From positions 1 to 13,642 of the forward strand of contig JAVBLV010000037.1 of NCBI GenBank assembly GCA_031553195.1: a stretch of DNA of 13,642 nt, read 5' to 3'. The DNA comes from JAVBLV01 sp031553195 (GTDB lineage: Bacteria > Bacteroidota > Bacteroidia > Bacteroidales > P3). A model generated the notes under the pieces. That model searched no databases. It was given only the letters and a program-made list of their open reading frames with translations, and was not told the DNA's origin. Shown piece by piece: positions 7,009 to 13,642 of this stretch (its first letter is position 1; each line of letters opens with the position of its first letter). The position numbers and the translations under genes are program-made.

Positions 7009-9177
7009 ATGAAACTGATTATTATTTCTAATCGTCTACCCGTCAAGATTATAGAAGAAAACGACGAATACAAAGTCATTCCGAGTCCGGGCGGATTGTC
7101 TACCGGACTTGATTCGCTGGAAAGCCATCTGGAGAAATGTTGGATCGGCTGGCCGGGAATCTGCCTTGAAGAAGAGGTGACAAAAAACAAAATTTCTTTG
7201 CAGTTAAAGGAATTCCATTTTCATTCCGTATTTTTGTCGCCGGAACAAATTGAAAATTATTACGAAGGATACAGTAATAATGTTCTTTGGCCATTATGCC
7301 ATTATTTTCCAACATATATCCATTACGAAAACAAATATTGGGAAACCTACAAAGACGTAAATGCACTGTTTTGCGAAGCCGCGTTGAAAATTATTGACCC
7401 CGGCGACATTGTATGGGTACACGATTACCAGTTAATGCTTTTGCCCAAACTGATCCGGGACCGGATGCCCAATCTCAGCATCGGTTATTTTCATCATATT
7501 CCGTTTCCTTCCTATGAATTATTCCGAAGTTTGGCCGAAAGGGCGGAAATTTTAGAAGGATTACTGGGCGCCGACTTAGTGGCTTTTCATACGCATAGTT
7601 ACATGCGCCATTTTATTAGCGCAGTTTACAGAGTATTGAAATTAGACTGTATTTTGGACGAAATTTATTTGGACAAACGCGTGACGTATGTAGACGCCTT
7701 CCCCATGGGGATCAACTATGACATGTATCATAATGCCAGCCTCAATTTCGATATTAGAAAAAATGCGAAAAAATTACGGAAAAGCTTTGGCGAAGTCAAG
7801 TTAATTTTATCTGTCGACCGGTTGGATTACAGCAAAGGCATACTTATCCGGCTGAAAGGATTTGAGAATTTTTTAGAAAATCATCCTCAGTATAGAGGCA
7901 AAGTCTCGTTGGTAATGATTGTAGCTCCTTCTCGCGACACCGTATCTACTTATGCCGAATTGAAAGATAAGATTGATAAAATGGTTGGAAGCATCAACGC
8001 CAAGTATTGTACCGTAGATTGGCCTCCTATTTATTATTTTTACAGGGCATTTCATTTTGAAGAACTGATTCCGTTATATCACGTATCCGATATTGCTTTG
8101 GTTACGCCTTTGCGGGATGGGATGAATTTAGTTGCCAAAGAATTTCTGGCGGCCAAGCGAAAAAGTCCGGGTGTATTGATTTTAAGCGAAATGGCCGGAT
8201 CCTCCACAGAACTTTCCGATGCCATTATCATAAATCCAACCAATGTAAAAGAGATTGAAAACGCCATAGTCGAAGCGTTGGAAATGCCTGTTAAAGAACA
8301 AATGAAATCGCTTTATGCCATGCAGGAAATCATTTCGGGGCAAACCGTCAAACAATGGGCGGAAGATTTTGTAGAAGAATTGTTGAGCGTGAAAGCAAAA
8401 AACGATCTCCTACAACAAAAAATAGTGGAAAAGGATAATTTCTACTTGATTAAAAAGAACTATTATGATTCTCATAACAGACTTATTATTCTCGACTATG
8501 ATGGAACATTGGTCCCGTTTCACAAAAATCCTCAAAACGCCGCTCCGGAAAAAGAGTTGTTGGATTTGCTACTGGCGTTGCAAAACGATTCTAAAAATCA
8601 GATTGTAATTAGTAGCGGACGCGACCGGCAAACATTAGACTCATGGTTTGGACATTTATCGATAAACCTGTCGGCGGAACACGGCGCTTTTTACAAAGAA
8701 AACGGAATCTGGCGTCAGAGAATACGCAAGACCAAATGGGATCCTGAGATATTGGACATCATCAAACATACCGTAAAAAGGACTCCCAATTCAAGGTTAG
8801 AACTCAAAGACACCGCTTTGGTTTGGCATTACCGGAACGTGGACGCATGGTTGGCCGATTTGCGGGTTACGCAGTTAATCAACGCATTGATTAATCCTTG
8901 TTTCCGTCATAACTTACAAATAATGAGAGGAAATAAAATTGTGGAGGTAAAGCCTAACAATATCAGCAAAGGCATAGAAGCAAGCCGGTTAGTAGAGAAC
9001 GGAAATTTTGATTTTATAATGGCTGTCGGCGACGATGCCACCGACGAAGAAATGTTCCTTGCGCTACCTCAAAATACAATTACCATTAAAGTAGGAAAAA
9101 ATTCAAATACTGCCAAATACATTATCCCCACGCAAAAACAAACTCTTGTTTTCCTAAAAGAACTGACAGAGAAGTAA
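7009..9177 (+). CDS. Bifunctional trehalose-6-phosphate synthase/phosphatase
   Basis: This 722-residue cytoplasmic protein fuses an OtsA-type glycosyltransferase (GT20, about 1-465) to an OtsB-type HAD phosphatase (about 488-720). The first domain joins a nucleotide-activated glucose to glucose-6-phosphate, and the second removes the phosphate to give trehalose. Synthase motifs are intact: SNRLPV (7-12), GGLSTGL (28-34), WIGWPG (45-50), VHDYQLMLLP (137-146), YFHHIPFPSYE (160-170), RLDYSKGI with R271 and K276, and PLRDGMNLVAKEF (367-379). Phosphatase motifs are also intact: DYDGTL with D496/D498, SSGRDR (535-540), K648 in VEVKP, and GDDATDEEMF (674-683). Full-length fusions are common in Bacteroidota. 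The ATG follows an A-rich initiation region with an upstream hairpin. The gene is divergent from the phosphate operon and has no obvious partner. Trehalose usually serves in osmotic or desiccation protection. Confidence 0.96.
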   Translation: MKLIIISNRLPVKIIEENDEYKVIPSPGGLSTGLDSLESHLEKCWIGWPGICLEEEVTKNKISLQLKEFHFHSVFLSPEQIENYYEGYSNNVLWPLCHYFPTYIHYENKYWETYKDVNALFCEAALKIIDPGDIVWVHDYQLMLLPKLIRDRMPNLSIGYFHHIPFPSYELFRSLAERAEILEGLLGADLVAFHTHSYMRHFISAVYRVLKLDCILDEIYLDKRVTYVDAFPMGINYDMYHNASLNFDIRKNAKKLRKSFGEVKLILSVDRLDYSKGILIRLKGFENFLENHPQYRGKVSLVMIVAPSRDTVSTYAELKDKIDKMVGSINAKYCTVDWPPIYYFYRAFHFEELIPLYHVSDIALVTPLRDGMNLVAKEFLAAKRKSPGVLILSEMAGSSTELSDAIIINPTNVKEIENAIVEALEMPVKEQMKSLYAMQEIISGQTVKQWAEDFVEELLSVKAKNDLLQQKIVEKDNFYLIKKNYYDSHNRLIILDYDGTLVPFHKNPQNAAPEKELLDLLLALQNDSKNQIVISSGRDRQTLDSWFGHLSINLSAEHGAFYKENGIWRQRIRKTKWDPEILDIIKHTVKRTPNSRLELKDTALVWHYRNVDAWLADLRVTQLINALINPCFRHNLQIMRGNKIVEVKPNNISKGIEASRLVENGNFDFIMAVGDDATDEEMFLALPQNTITIKVGKNSNTAKYIIPTQKQTLVFLKELTEK

Positions 9178-9376
9178 AAGCGAATTGTTCTCAATAACGG
9201 TATGTATTATGCATGTTACCTCTATGTGATCGAGAAGGTCTATTGTAATTCGTCATCCTGCTGAAATGAAGAATGATTAAGATTTAAAAAATTCATTTAT
9301 TCGCCGCTTAAAAGCAACAAAATGAAATGCATCCTGATTGAACCAACTCATTTCTCAATTGTTTTTAAAAAAGTAA

Positions 9377-9407
9377 GTCAGGGCGTGACTTTAAGTCACG
9401 CCCTGAC
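9377..9407 (+). promoter_or_regulatory. Perfect 15-bp hairpin in the leader of the PepSY-like gene
   Basis: GTCAGGGCGTGACTT (9377-9391) and AAGTCACGCCCTGAC (9393-9407) are exact reverse complements around one central T. The structure ends 26 bp before ATG at 9434. Its core (GGGC, ACTT-y-AAGT, CCC) and the following AAATAAAAAATA stretch match the leader of the trehalose gene. On the minus strand it would look like an intrinsic terminator, because TTAC and six T follow the stem, but no minus-strand gene reads into it. The rest of 9178-9376 shows no gene or clear signal. Confidence 0.7.
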
Positions 9408-9433
9408 GAAACTATCAAATAAAAAATATACAC

Positions 9434-9880
9434 ATGAAAACGCTCCTGAAATCATTTGCAATAGTATTATTATTTTTCATTTCTACTTTTTTCGACCTGA
9501 AAGCGCAGCCGGTTCCATTGCCTGAAAATGTTACCAGTTTTTTAAATCAACATTTTAGCGGCGCCTTTATTACTTTCTTCAGTCGCAACACTTTCGACTA
9601 CAGTTATAATCTGGAGCTAAGCAATGGTTTCGAAACAGACTTCTACAGAGACGGCGATTGGAAAGAAATTGACGGTCAAGGAACCGTAATTCCCCAAAGT
9701 ATCATAGAAACCTTGCCCGTAGATTTAAAAGATTATCTCGGGCAGAATTATAAAGACAAAAAAGTAATGACGTTGTTTCAAAACTACAAAAAGGAAATTA
9801 TTGTCACCCTGGACGACAAAACCGAACTTACTTTCGATCGATACGGGAAATTCATCAGCATCGGGAAAGAAAAAGACTGA
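9434..9880 (+). CDS. Secreted PepSY-like protein
   Basis: The 148-residue product has a clear signal peptide (residues 1-24, hydrophobic core IVLLFFIST, ending LKAQ) and no lipobox, so it should be periplasmic or exported. The mature part contains two related β-rich units: LSNGFETDFYRDGDWKEI (about 62-79), followed by a helix-like stretch (IPQSIIETLPVDLKDYL), and LDDKTELTFDRYGKFISI (about 126-143). This pattern of strand, 'F-x-x-D-G-x-W' turn and helix is typical of the Bacteroidota PepSY-like family, sometimes labelled putative β-lactamase-inhibitor-like. The molecular role of these proteins is not established. It is a single gene with its own hairpin-bearing leader. A larger overlapping frame starting near 9322 is not credible because it crosses that hairpin. 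Confidence 0.8.
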   Translation: MKTLLKSFAIVLLFFISTFFDLKAQPVPLPENVTSFLNQHFSGAFITFFSRNTFDYSYNLELSNGFETDFYRDGDWKEIDGQGTVIPQSIIETLPVDLKDYLGQNYKDKKVMTLFQNYKKEIIVTLDDKTELTFDRYGKFISIGKEKD

Positions 9881-9907
9881 AAAGCGCTCAAATTTCCAGA
9901 GAAAAGT

Positions 9908-9955
9908 CATGAAATGTCCATAAGACAAAAGCCTTGGTAATTGAAAAGTGAAAAA
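9908..9955 (-). repeat. Dispersed repeat, copy 1 (partner at 13535-13583)
   Basis: Read on the minus strand, this segment runs CACTTTTCA, about 10 variable bases, then GCTTTTGTCTTATGG and ACATTTCATG. The plus strand at 13535-13583 has the same order (CACTTTTCA, GACTTTTGTCTCATGG, CTATTTCATG). Over the 26-bp core (9908-9933 against 13558-13583) 22 positions agree. It lies just after the PepSY-like gene and next to the MITE-like element. Confidence 0.5.
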
Positions 9956-9956
9956 T

Positions 9957-10067
9957 AACTAGTGTTGCGTTAATCTTAAAATGTCGTTATATGACATTGG
10001 AAACGCAGTTTTTACCAATAATCTCAATATTACTGACTGACAAAATACGCTTAACATAACACTAGTT
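9957..10067. mobile_element. MITE-like 111-bp element with 17-bp terminal inverted repeats
   Basis: AACTAGTGTTGCGTTAA (9957-9973) and TTAACATAACACTAGTT (10051-10067) are reverse complements at 15 of 17 positions, with weaker complementarity continuing inward. The interior encodes nothing and has a small hairpin (ATGTC/GACAT near 9981-9997). The size and termini fit a non-autonomous miniature element or the fused ends of a decayed insertion sequence. No flanking target duplication is obvious. No transposase using these ends is in the window, so the family is unassigned. Confidence 0.6.
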
Positions 10068-10313
10068 CGGCCAAAAGATGTAAGGTTTTACAAAACGGCA
10101 TTTTTTCCCTTTTGCCCAACATCCATTTTGTCTGTCTTATTCCGCCAAAAAACGTTTGTCCAAGCGGGCGGTAATACTATATACATACTCTATTTGATAT
10201 GCAGGGCGCTATTTAACATTTTTTATCATTTTGCATTATTGATTTTTGATCATATAATTTTATCATTGTTAATGATTATCAGGTTTACTTTTACAAATCG
10301 AAACAATCCATCT
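10068..10313. other. Noncoding stretch between the MITE-like element and the lipoprotein remnant
   Basis: No credible gene. It contains a small inverted repeat, CCGCC (10142-10146) and GGCGG (10167-10171), and becomes very AT-rich toward the lipoprotein start. A promoter for the downstream pair is expected here, but no match to the Bacteroidota consensus has acceptable spacing. Confidence 0.4.
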
Positions 10314-10591
10314 ATGAAAAAAAATCTATTTACTTTAATTGCGAGCATTCTCCCCTCTCTTCATGCCAAAAGGATGACAACAACTCTTTAAATTTTAATA
10401 GAAAAAATACATCGCAAGAAAAATCTGTCTCTAAACTTGAAAACTCGTATAATTTTGTAGGACAATTTCACAATAAAATATTAGACGAATTTGCAAAACA
10501 AAATTTCGAAGCTTTAAAAGGGATTATAAATATCAATATTTTGTTTGGGATTGAACTAAAAATCAAACGAAGTATTGATATCTACAAATAA
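10314..10591 (+). pseudogene. Frameshifted, shortened lipoprotein gene
   Basis: An ATG at 10314 opens a lipoprotein signal (MKKNLFTLIASIL). The frame then leaves the expected path at the C4 run (10352-10355) and stops at about 10391. In the neighbouring frame the lipobox and mature protein continue: LSSC, QKDDNNSLNFNRKNTSQEKS, then NSYNFVGQFHNKILDEFAKQ, to TAA at 10589. Adding one C would give a 92-residue lipoprotein with the lipidated cysteine at position 18. The 'YNFVGQFHN' stretch recalls the start of larger Bacteroidota lipoproteins of unknown function, so the gene is probably also truncated at its 3' end. The downstream barrel gene begins 51 bp later and may have been its operon partner. 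Confidence 0.6.
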
Positions 10592-10642
10592 GCCAAAATT
10601 GAGAATCCGACATAAACACTTCACCGTAACACACATAAATCT

Positions 10643-11376
10643 ATGAAGTTAAATTTATCCATGTATAAGAAGCATCTTTTCATTTGCATTACCTTTATGT
10701 TTTTGAGTTCTGTAGTTTATGCCCAATTCAGACCCGAAAAAAAGTCTAAAACAACCGAATTTCAATATTATCCTTTAAAAACGGGAAGTCCTATGAATGG
10801 GCTTAAAATCCGATATTTCTTTTCTGAAAAAAAAGCTCTTACAGTAAGAATTGGATTCGAGGGCGGAACTTTTTTCAGACTAATCCGTTAAAAGATAGCT
10901 TAGGAAAAGAAATATCAGGCGAGGCCATGCAGTCAAAACTAGCTTATGCCCTAAGCGTAGGTTATGAAACACATACCAATCCGTCATTTATAGGGGATAG
11001 GCTTAGTTTTTATAGCGGTTTTGAGTTGGAATTCGGACAGAATTTACTCAACTCCTCTTATCAAGACGATAATAACAACATATCTATAGACGTGAAAAAG
11101 GCAAAATATGATTTTAGTACTCAAACTGTAAGTGAACGGGCTTTTTGGCATTTACGTTATGGAATTTATTTAGGCTTTGATTTTTACATGTACAAAGGAT
11201 TATACGCGGGAATGAATCTAATGTTAAATGCGTATGGGAAAAAATCATATAAGTACAGCATACATTCTGATATCGATGGAATGGAGGAGGATTTTAACTC
11301 CAATAACCAAGTAGGTTCTTTTACTGCCGATTTTGCCTTATGTCCTATATTTCACTTAGGATGGAGATTCAGATAG
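10643..11376 (+). pseudogene. Outer-membrane β-barrel gene split by a -1 frameshift
   Basis: The first part (10643-10891) encodes a signal peptide (YKKHLFICITFMFLSSVVYAQ) and the beginning of a barrel (LKIRYFFSEKKALTVRIGFEGGTFF), then stops. From the T6 run at 10870-10875 the -1 frame continues without interruption (QTNPLKDSLGKEISGEAMQ) to the stop at 11376. It contains alternating aromatic strands (LAYALSVGYETH, LSFYSGFELEFG, WHLRYGIYLGFDFYMYKG) and an aromatic C-terminus (HLGWRFR). One extra T would give a 244-residue barrel. The break lies in T-TTT-TTC, a heptamer able to support -1 ribosomal slippage, so a functional recoded gene cannot be excluded. No downstream stimulatory structure is evident. 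Specific function is not recognised. Either the Met at 10643 or that at 10661 could be the start. Confidence 0.7.
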
Positions 11377-11594
11377 CCTTAGTTGCTTAAAAAATTTTCT
11401 ATGAAGTATTTTGAGTCTAAAAATGCGCTTTTTTGTCGGAATTTTTACCCAATAGCGCTACTATTCTTGAAAAATCCCGTCTGCAAACTCGCTATTTTAC
11501 CTCTCAAAATCTTTTCCACAAAATTTTAAACAACCCCTTACTAAAACTTATCTTTATACAAAATCCAACCCTTTTTAGGAATTCCTTTGTTTTG
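11377..11594. other. Noncoding gap between convergent genes
   Basis: This 218-bp AT-rich gap separates the barrel remnant (plus) from the M23 peptidase (minus). No gene is credible. AAAAATGCGCTTTTTT (about 11419-11434) is a near-palindrome, and AGGAATTCCT near 11577-11586 is a perfect short palindrome. Neither has the GC-rich stem and loop of a convincing terminator. Confidence 0.4.
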
Positions 11595-13334
11595 CTAAAA
11601 CACGTAAGCCCTGATCGTTTCGTTTCCTACTCCATCTACAACCGATATTTTTAAATGGTTTTTGCCTTTCCGGGGTTTGTTTTCCAAGTCAATTGTCAGT
11701 AAAGCGTTTTTTCTGTCGTATTCCGCCAAGATCCAGTTATCGTTCAAATAACAATTGTAAGAGGTTATTTGCGAAAGATTATCGGTAATCTTAACTTTTA
11801 AGGTCGTATTGTTTCTTAAAGGAACGCCGTTTTTAAAATTCAGGGGTTTAACTCCGGGATTTATTGTGTCTAACGCGATTACAAAGGTTCCGAATGTTCG
11901 GGGAGAAGCCGTTAAAAAATCGCCTTCCCAACGGCTGGTTTCATACGATAACGTATTCCTTTTCGAGAGTTTTGCAATAAAAGCTTTTGATTTTAAATTT
12001 TCAGGAACGATATTTTTTGCTTTTATTCCCAAACGATAAGACTTATGCAATGGCGTCTCTTCCTTATGAATACGAAAACATAACGGATAATGGCTCCCCT
12101 GTTTTGTAAAAGTGTCGAAATCGAAAACAATTGATTCGTACAAAGTGTTTTGATCTATTTCTACAAAACAATCCGGGCGGGAAAAAGCATTTCCCTCTGA
12201 ATAAAGAAATTCCATCCCGGCAGAAACCGGATTGGTCTTGGGTTTTTGCGGCAATTTTGCAGGTTTAACGGATTTTAACCAAAATACATATTCCGAAACG
12301 TTGCCTGTATAATCAGATGCTTGATAAACGAGTTTATGAGCCTGTCCGTCGGTAAAATCATAAATTCCTTTATCTTTTACGCGTTCATACAGGGGAATAG
12401 GAACATAAGAAGGAAGCCTGGTAAGGATATAATATTTGCCCGATTTCAATTGTTCGGCATAATCGGTCAATGCATTGGCAAAGCGCGTGTCTTCAAATAG
12501 AAAGTTTTTTAAACAATAGCTATACACGCATTCGTTATCGATCAATAAATTCAATTTATAAATACCTTTTCTTCCAACGGAATTGCATAACTCGTCGAAT
12601 ACGTCAATTCCAAAATAGCATTTTCCCCAAACCGGAACCGTATCGGTTCTTTGCGCGGATTTAAGGGTTTTTCCGCCTTTCCCTTTTAAAGCTTTCCGTG
12701 TGTGGGAATACGTTTGATTTGTTCCGGCAATTAAAGAATTTTCATCGGCCGGATAAATTCTTACAGCATTAATAACCGGAGGCGTATTGTCGCAAAGTTT
12801 GTAACCGAAAAAAAGCGGATTAATAGTCCGGTCATTGTCGGCTTGCCGGATTTCGAAATGTAAATGAGGACCGCCGGAACTTCCCGTATTTCCGCTTTTG
12901 GCAATCATCTGTCTTTTGGCGACGGGCAAAACCTCGCTTGTCAAATCAATATCCAATTCAAACGTCTTTTTTTCATATTGATATGCAAGAACATAATTGG
13001 CAATTTTACCCACAAACCGGTCTAAGTGCATATAAACGCTTTTATACCCATTCGGATGAGTGATATATAAAGTTTTCCCGCCTCCGCCCGACGATACTCT
13101 TATTCTCGAAACATATCCTTCCGCAACGGCATAAACGGAACACCCGATCACGCCTCCGGTTCTGAAATCGATGCCGGAATGAAAATGATTGAGACGCAAC
13201 TCGCCGAAAGTCCCGGAAACGGTTAAGGGAATATCCATCGGCGATTCAAAATAATAAACAGGATACGGAGACTGTGCAGAAAGAATCGTAGAAAACAAAA
13301 AAATAAAAATATAAAAAAGAATGGTCTGTTTCAT
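11595..13334 (-). CDS. Secreted M23 family metallopeptidase with a long C-terminal region
   Basis: The 579-residue protein begins with a signal peptide (MKQTILFYIFIFLFSTILSA, about 1-20). A LytM/M23 zinc peptidase domain follows (about 38-175), a fold that typically cleaves peptidoglycan cross-link peptides in the cell envelope. The zinc ligands are intact: H52 and D56 in HSGIDF, and H159 with catalytic H157 in PHLHFE (156-161). YMHLDRF (101-107) is also typical. An insertion of about 25 residues (110-135) separates the two halves. The remaining 400 residues are β-rich with no recognised domain and may be a binding or partner module. This layout is common for Bacteroidota M23 proteins. The chosen ATG begins the signal peptide, and an in-frame ATG at 13358 would add eight non-signal residues. 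There are no operon partners within the window. Confidence 0.9.
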   Translation of the reverse strand: MKQTILFYIFIFLFSTILSAQSPYPVYYFESPMDIPLTVSGTFGELRLNHFHSGIDFRTGGVIGCSVYAVAEGYVSRIRVSSGGGGKTLYITHPNGYKSVYMHLDRFVGKIANYVLAYQYEKKTFELDIDLTSEVLPVAKRQMIAKSGNTGSSGGPHLHFEIRQADNDRTINPLFFGYKLCDNTPPVINAVRIYPADENSLIAGTNQTYSHTRKALKGKGGKTLKSAQRTDTVPVWGKCYFGIDVFDELCNSVGRKGIYKLNLLIDNECVYSYCLKNFLFEDTRFANALTDYAEQLKSGKYYILTRLPSYVPIPLYERVKDKGIYDFTDGQAHKLVYQASDYTGNVSEYVFWLKSVKPAKLPQKPKTNPVSAGMEFLYSEGNAFSRPDCFVEIDQNTLYESIVFDFDTFTKQGSHYPLCFRIHKEETPLHKSYRLGIKAKNIVPENLKSKAFIAKLSKRNTLSYETSRWEGDFLTASPRTFGTFVIALDTINPGVKPLNFKNGVPLRNNTTLKVKITDNLSQITSYNCYLNDNWILAEYDRKNALLTIDLENKPRKGKNHLKISVVDGVGNETIRAYVF

Positions 13335-13356
13335 CTGTCTAAACTTTATAAGTCCC

Positions 13357-13500
13357 AATGAATAATTGAATTATCAAATAATTGAAAGTTGAAAGGTTTA
13401 TGGGTTATAGCTTAAGATTTTAAGTTTAAGTTGATTCCTCATTACTAACTACTCGTTGCTAATTCCCTTTCTGACTTTATAAACTTTTAAACGTTACAAG
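13357..13500. repeat. Composite AT repeat upstream of the M23 gene
   Basis: The module order matches the copies at 1699-1905 and 6651-6760: ATTGAA/ATTGAAAGTTGAAAG units (13365-13395), GGTTATAGCTTAAG and TTTAAGTTTAAG (13403-13430), then TCCTCATTACTAACTACTCG and TGCTAATTCC (13436-13466). It is more diverged than the other two full copies. It starts 23 bp upstream of the M23 start codon on that gene's leader side. Nothing in 13359-13534 looks like a gene. Confidence 0.6.
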
Positions 13501-13534
13501 CGCTCAATTTCAAAATTTACCATTTCCTCGTTTA

Positions 13535-13583
13535 CACTTTTCATTCTTCATTTATAAGACTTTTGTCTCATGGCTATTTCATG
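13535..13583 (+). repeat. Dispersed repeat, copy 2 (inverted partner of 9908-9955)
   Basis: CACTTTTCATTCTTC, then GACTTTTGTCTCATGG and CTATTTCATG, match the minus strand of 9908-9955 at 22 of 26 core positions. It lies beyond the composite repeat and near the end of the window. The remaining bases to 13642 show no gene. Confidence 0.5.
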
Positions 13584-13642
13584 GATCAGTGTAAAAAACA
13601 GGTGGAGATAATTTTTAATGTTTCTATCATAATAGTAAGAAT

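Noticed and set aside
9252..9290. CGTCATCCTGCTGAAATGAAG stretch as a known dispersed repeat
   Set aside because: It recalls intergenic repeats seen in other genomes, but there is no second copy in this window, so it cannot be supported here.
9322..9525. Plus-strand frame starting before the PepSY-like gene
   Set aside because: It runs through the perfect hairpin, overlaps a well-supported gene in another frame and has no recognisable protein features.
10128..10313. N-terminal extension of the lipoprotein frame
   Set aside because: The extension is low-complexity and AT-driven. The lipoprotein signal begins at 10314 and needs nothing before it.
11419..11434. AAAAATGCGCTTTTTT as a bidirectional terminator
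   Set aside because: The stem would be only A-T pairs with a GC loop, which is unlikely to be stable enough.
11433..11654. Small plus-strand frame in the convergent gap
   Set aside because: Its residue composition follows AT-rich noncoding DNA and it runs into the M23 gene on the other strand.

Overview
The window is AT-rich DNA that reads as a Bacteroidota chromosome, most likely order Bacteroidales. The evidence is the A-rich sequence in place of Shine-Dalgarno sites before start codons, a candidate promoter of the TTTG / TAnnTTTG type, a phosphate-selective porin O/P homologue joined to the pst genes, a PepSY-like secreted protein, and lipoprotein and barrel fragments of Bacteroidota style. 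No rRNA, tRNA, CRISPR array or transposase gene was seen. The lineage is inferred from style, not from a marker gene.

Layout. Positions 167-6464 (minus strand) hold a complete high-affinity phosphate uptake locus in transcription order: porin O/P family protein, pstS, pstC, pstA, pstB, phoU. A four-unit, 11-bp-phased Pho-box-like array lies just upstream of the porin (6500-6543). Two hairpins separate pstS from pstC, and repeat-rich leaders separate pstA/pstB and pstB/phoU. Positions 6465-7008 form a divergent intergenic region with the Pho boxes, a dispersed repeat, a candidate plus-strand promoter and a leader hairpin. Positions 7009-9177 (plus) encode a bifunctional trehalose-6-phosphate synthase/phosphatase. 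Positions 9434-9880 (plus) encode a small secreted PepSY-like protein whose leader has the same hairpin-plus-initiation-region design as the trehalose gene.

Positions 9900-11376 look like a decaying or mobile-element-affected patch: a 111-bp MITE-like inverted-repeat element, a frameshifted and shortened lipoprotein gene, and an outer-membrane barrel gene broken by one frameshift at a T6 run. Positions 11595-13334 (minus) encode an intact secreted M23 metallopeptidase, convergent with the barrel gene. Its upstream region again carries the composite repeat found before phoU, pstB and the porin.

How the genes work together. The porin admits phosphate through the outer membrane, PstS binds it in the periplasm, PstC/PstA/PstB pump it in, and PhoU couples uptake to signalling. 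No PhoR/PhoB sensor-regulator pair lies in the window. The trehalose enzyme makes a compatible solute and is not obviously tied to phosphate control. The strongest points for follow-up are the Pho-box array, a PstS-like segment embedded in PstC, the shared leader cassette of the trehalose and PepSY-like genes, and the placement of composite repeats directly upstream of minus-strand genes.
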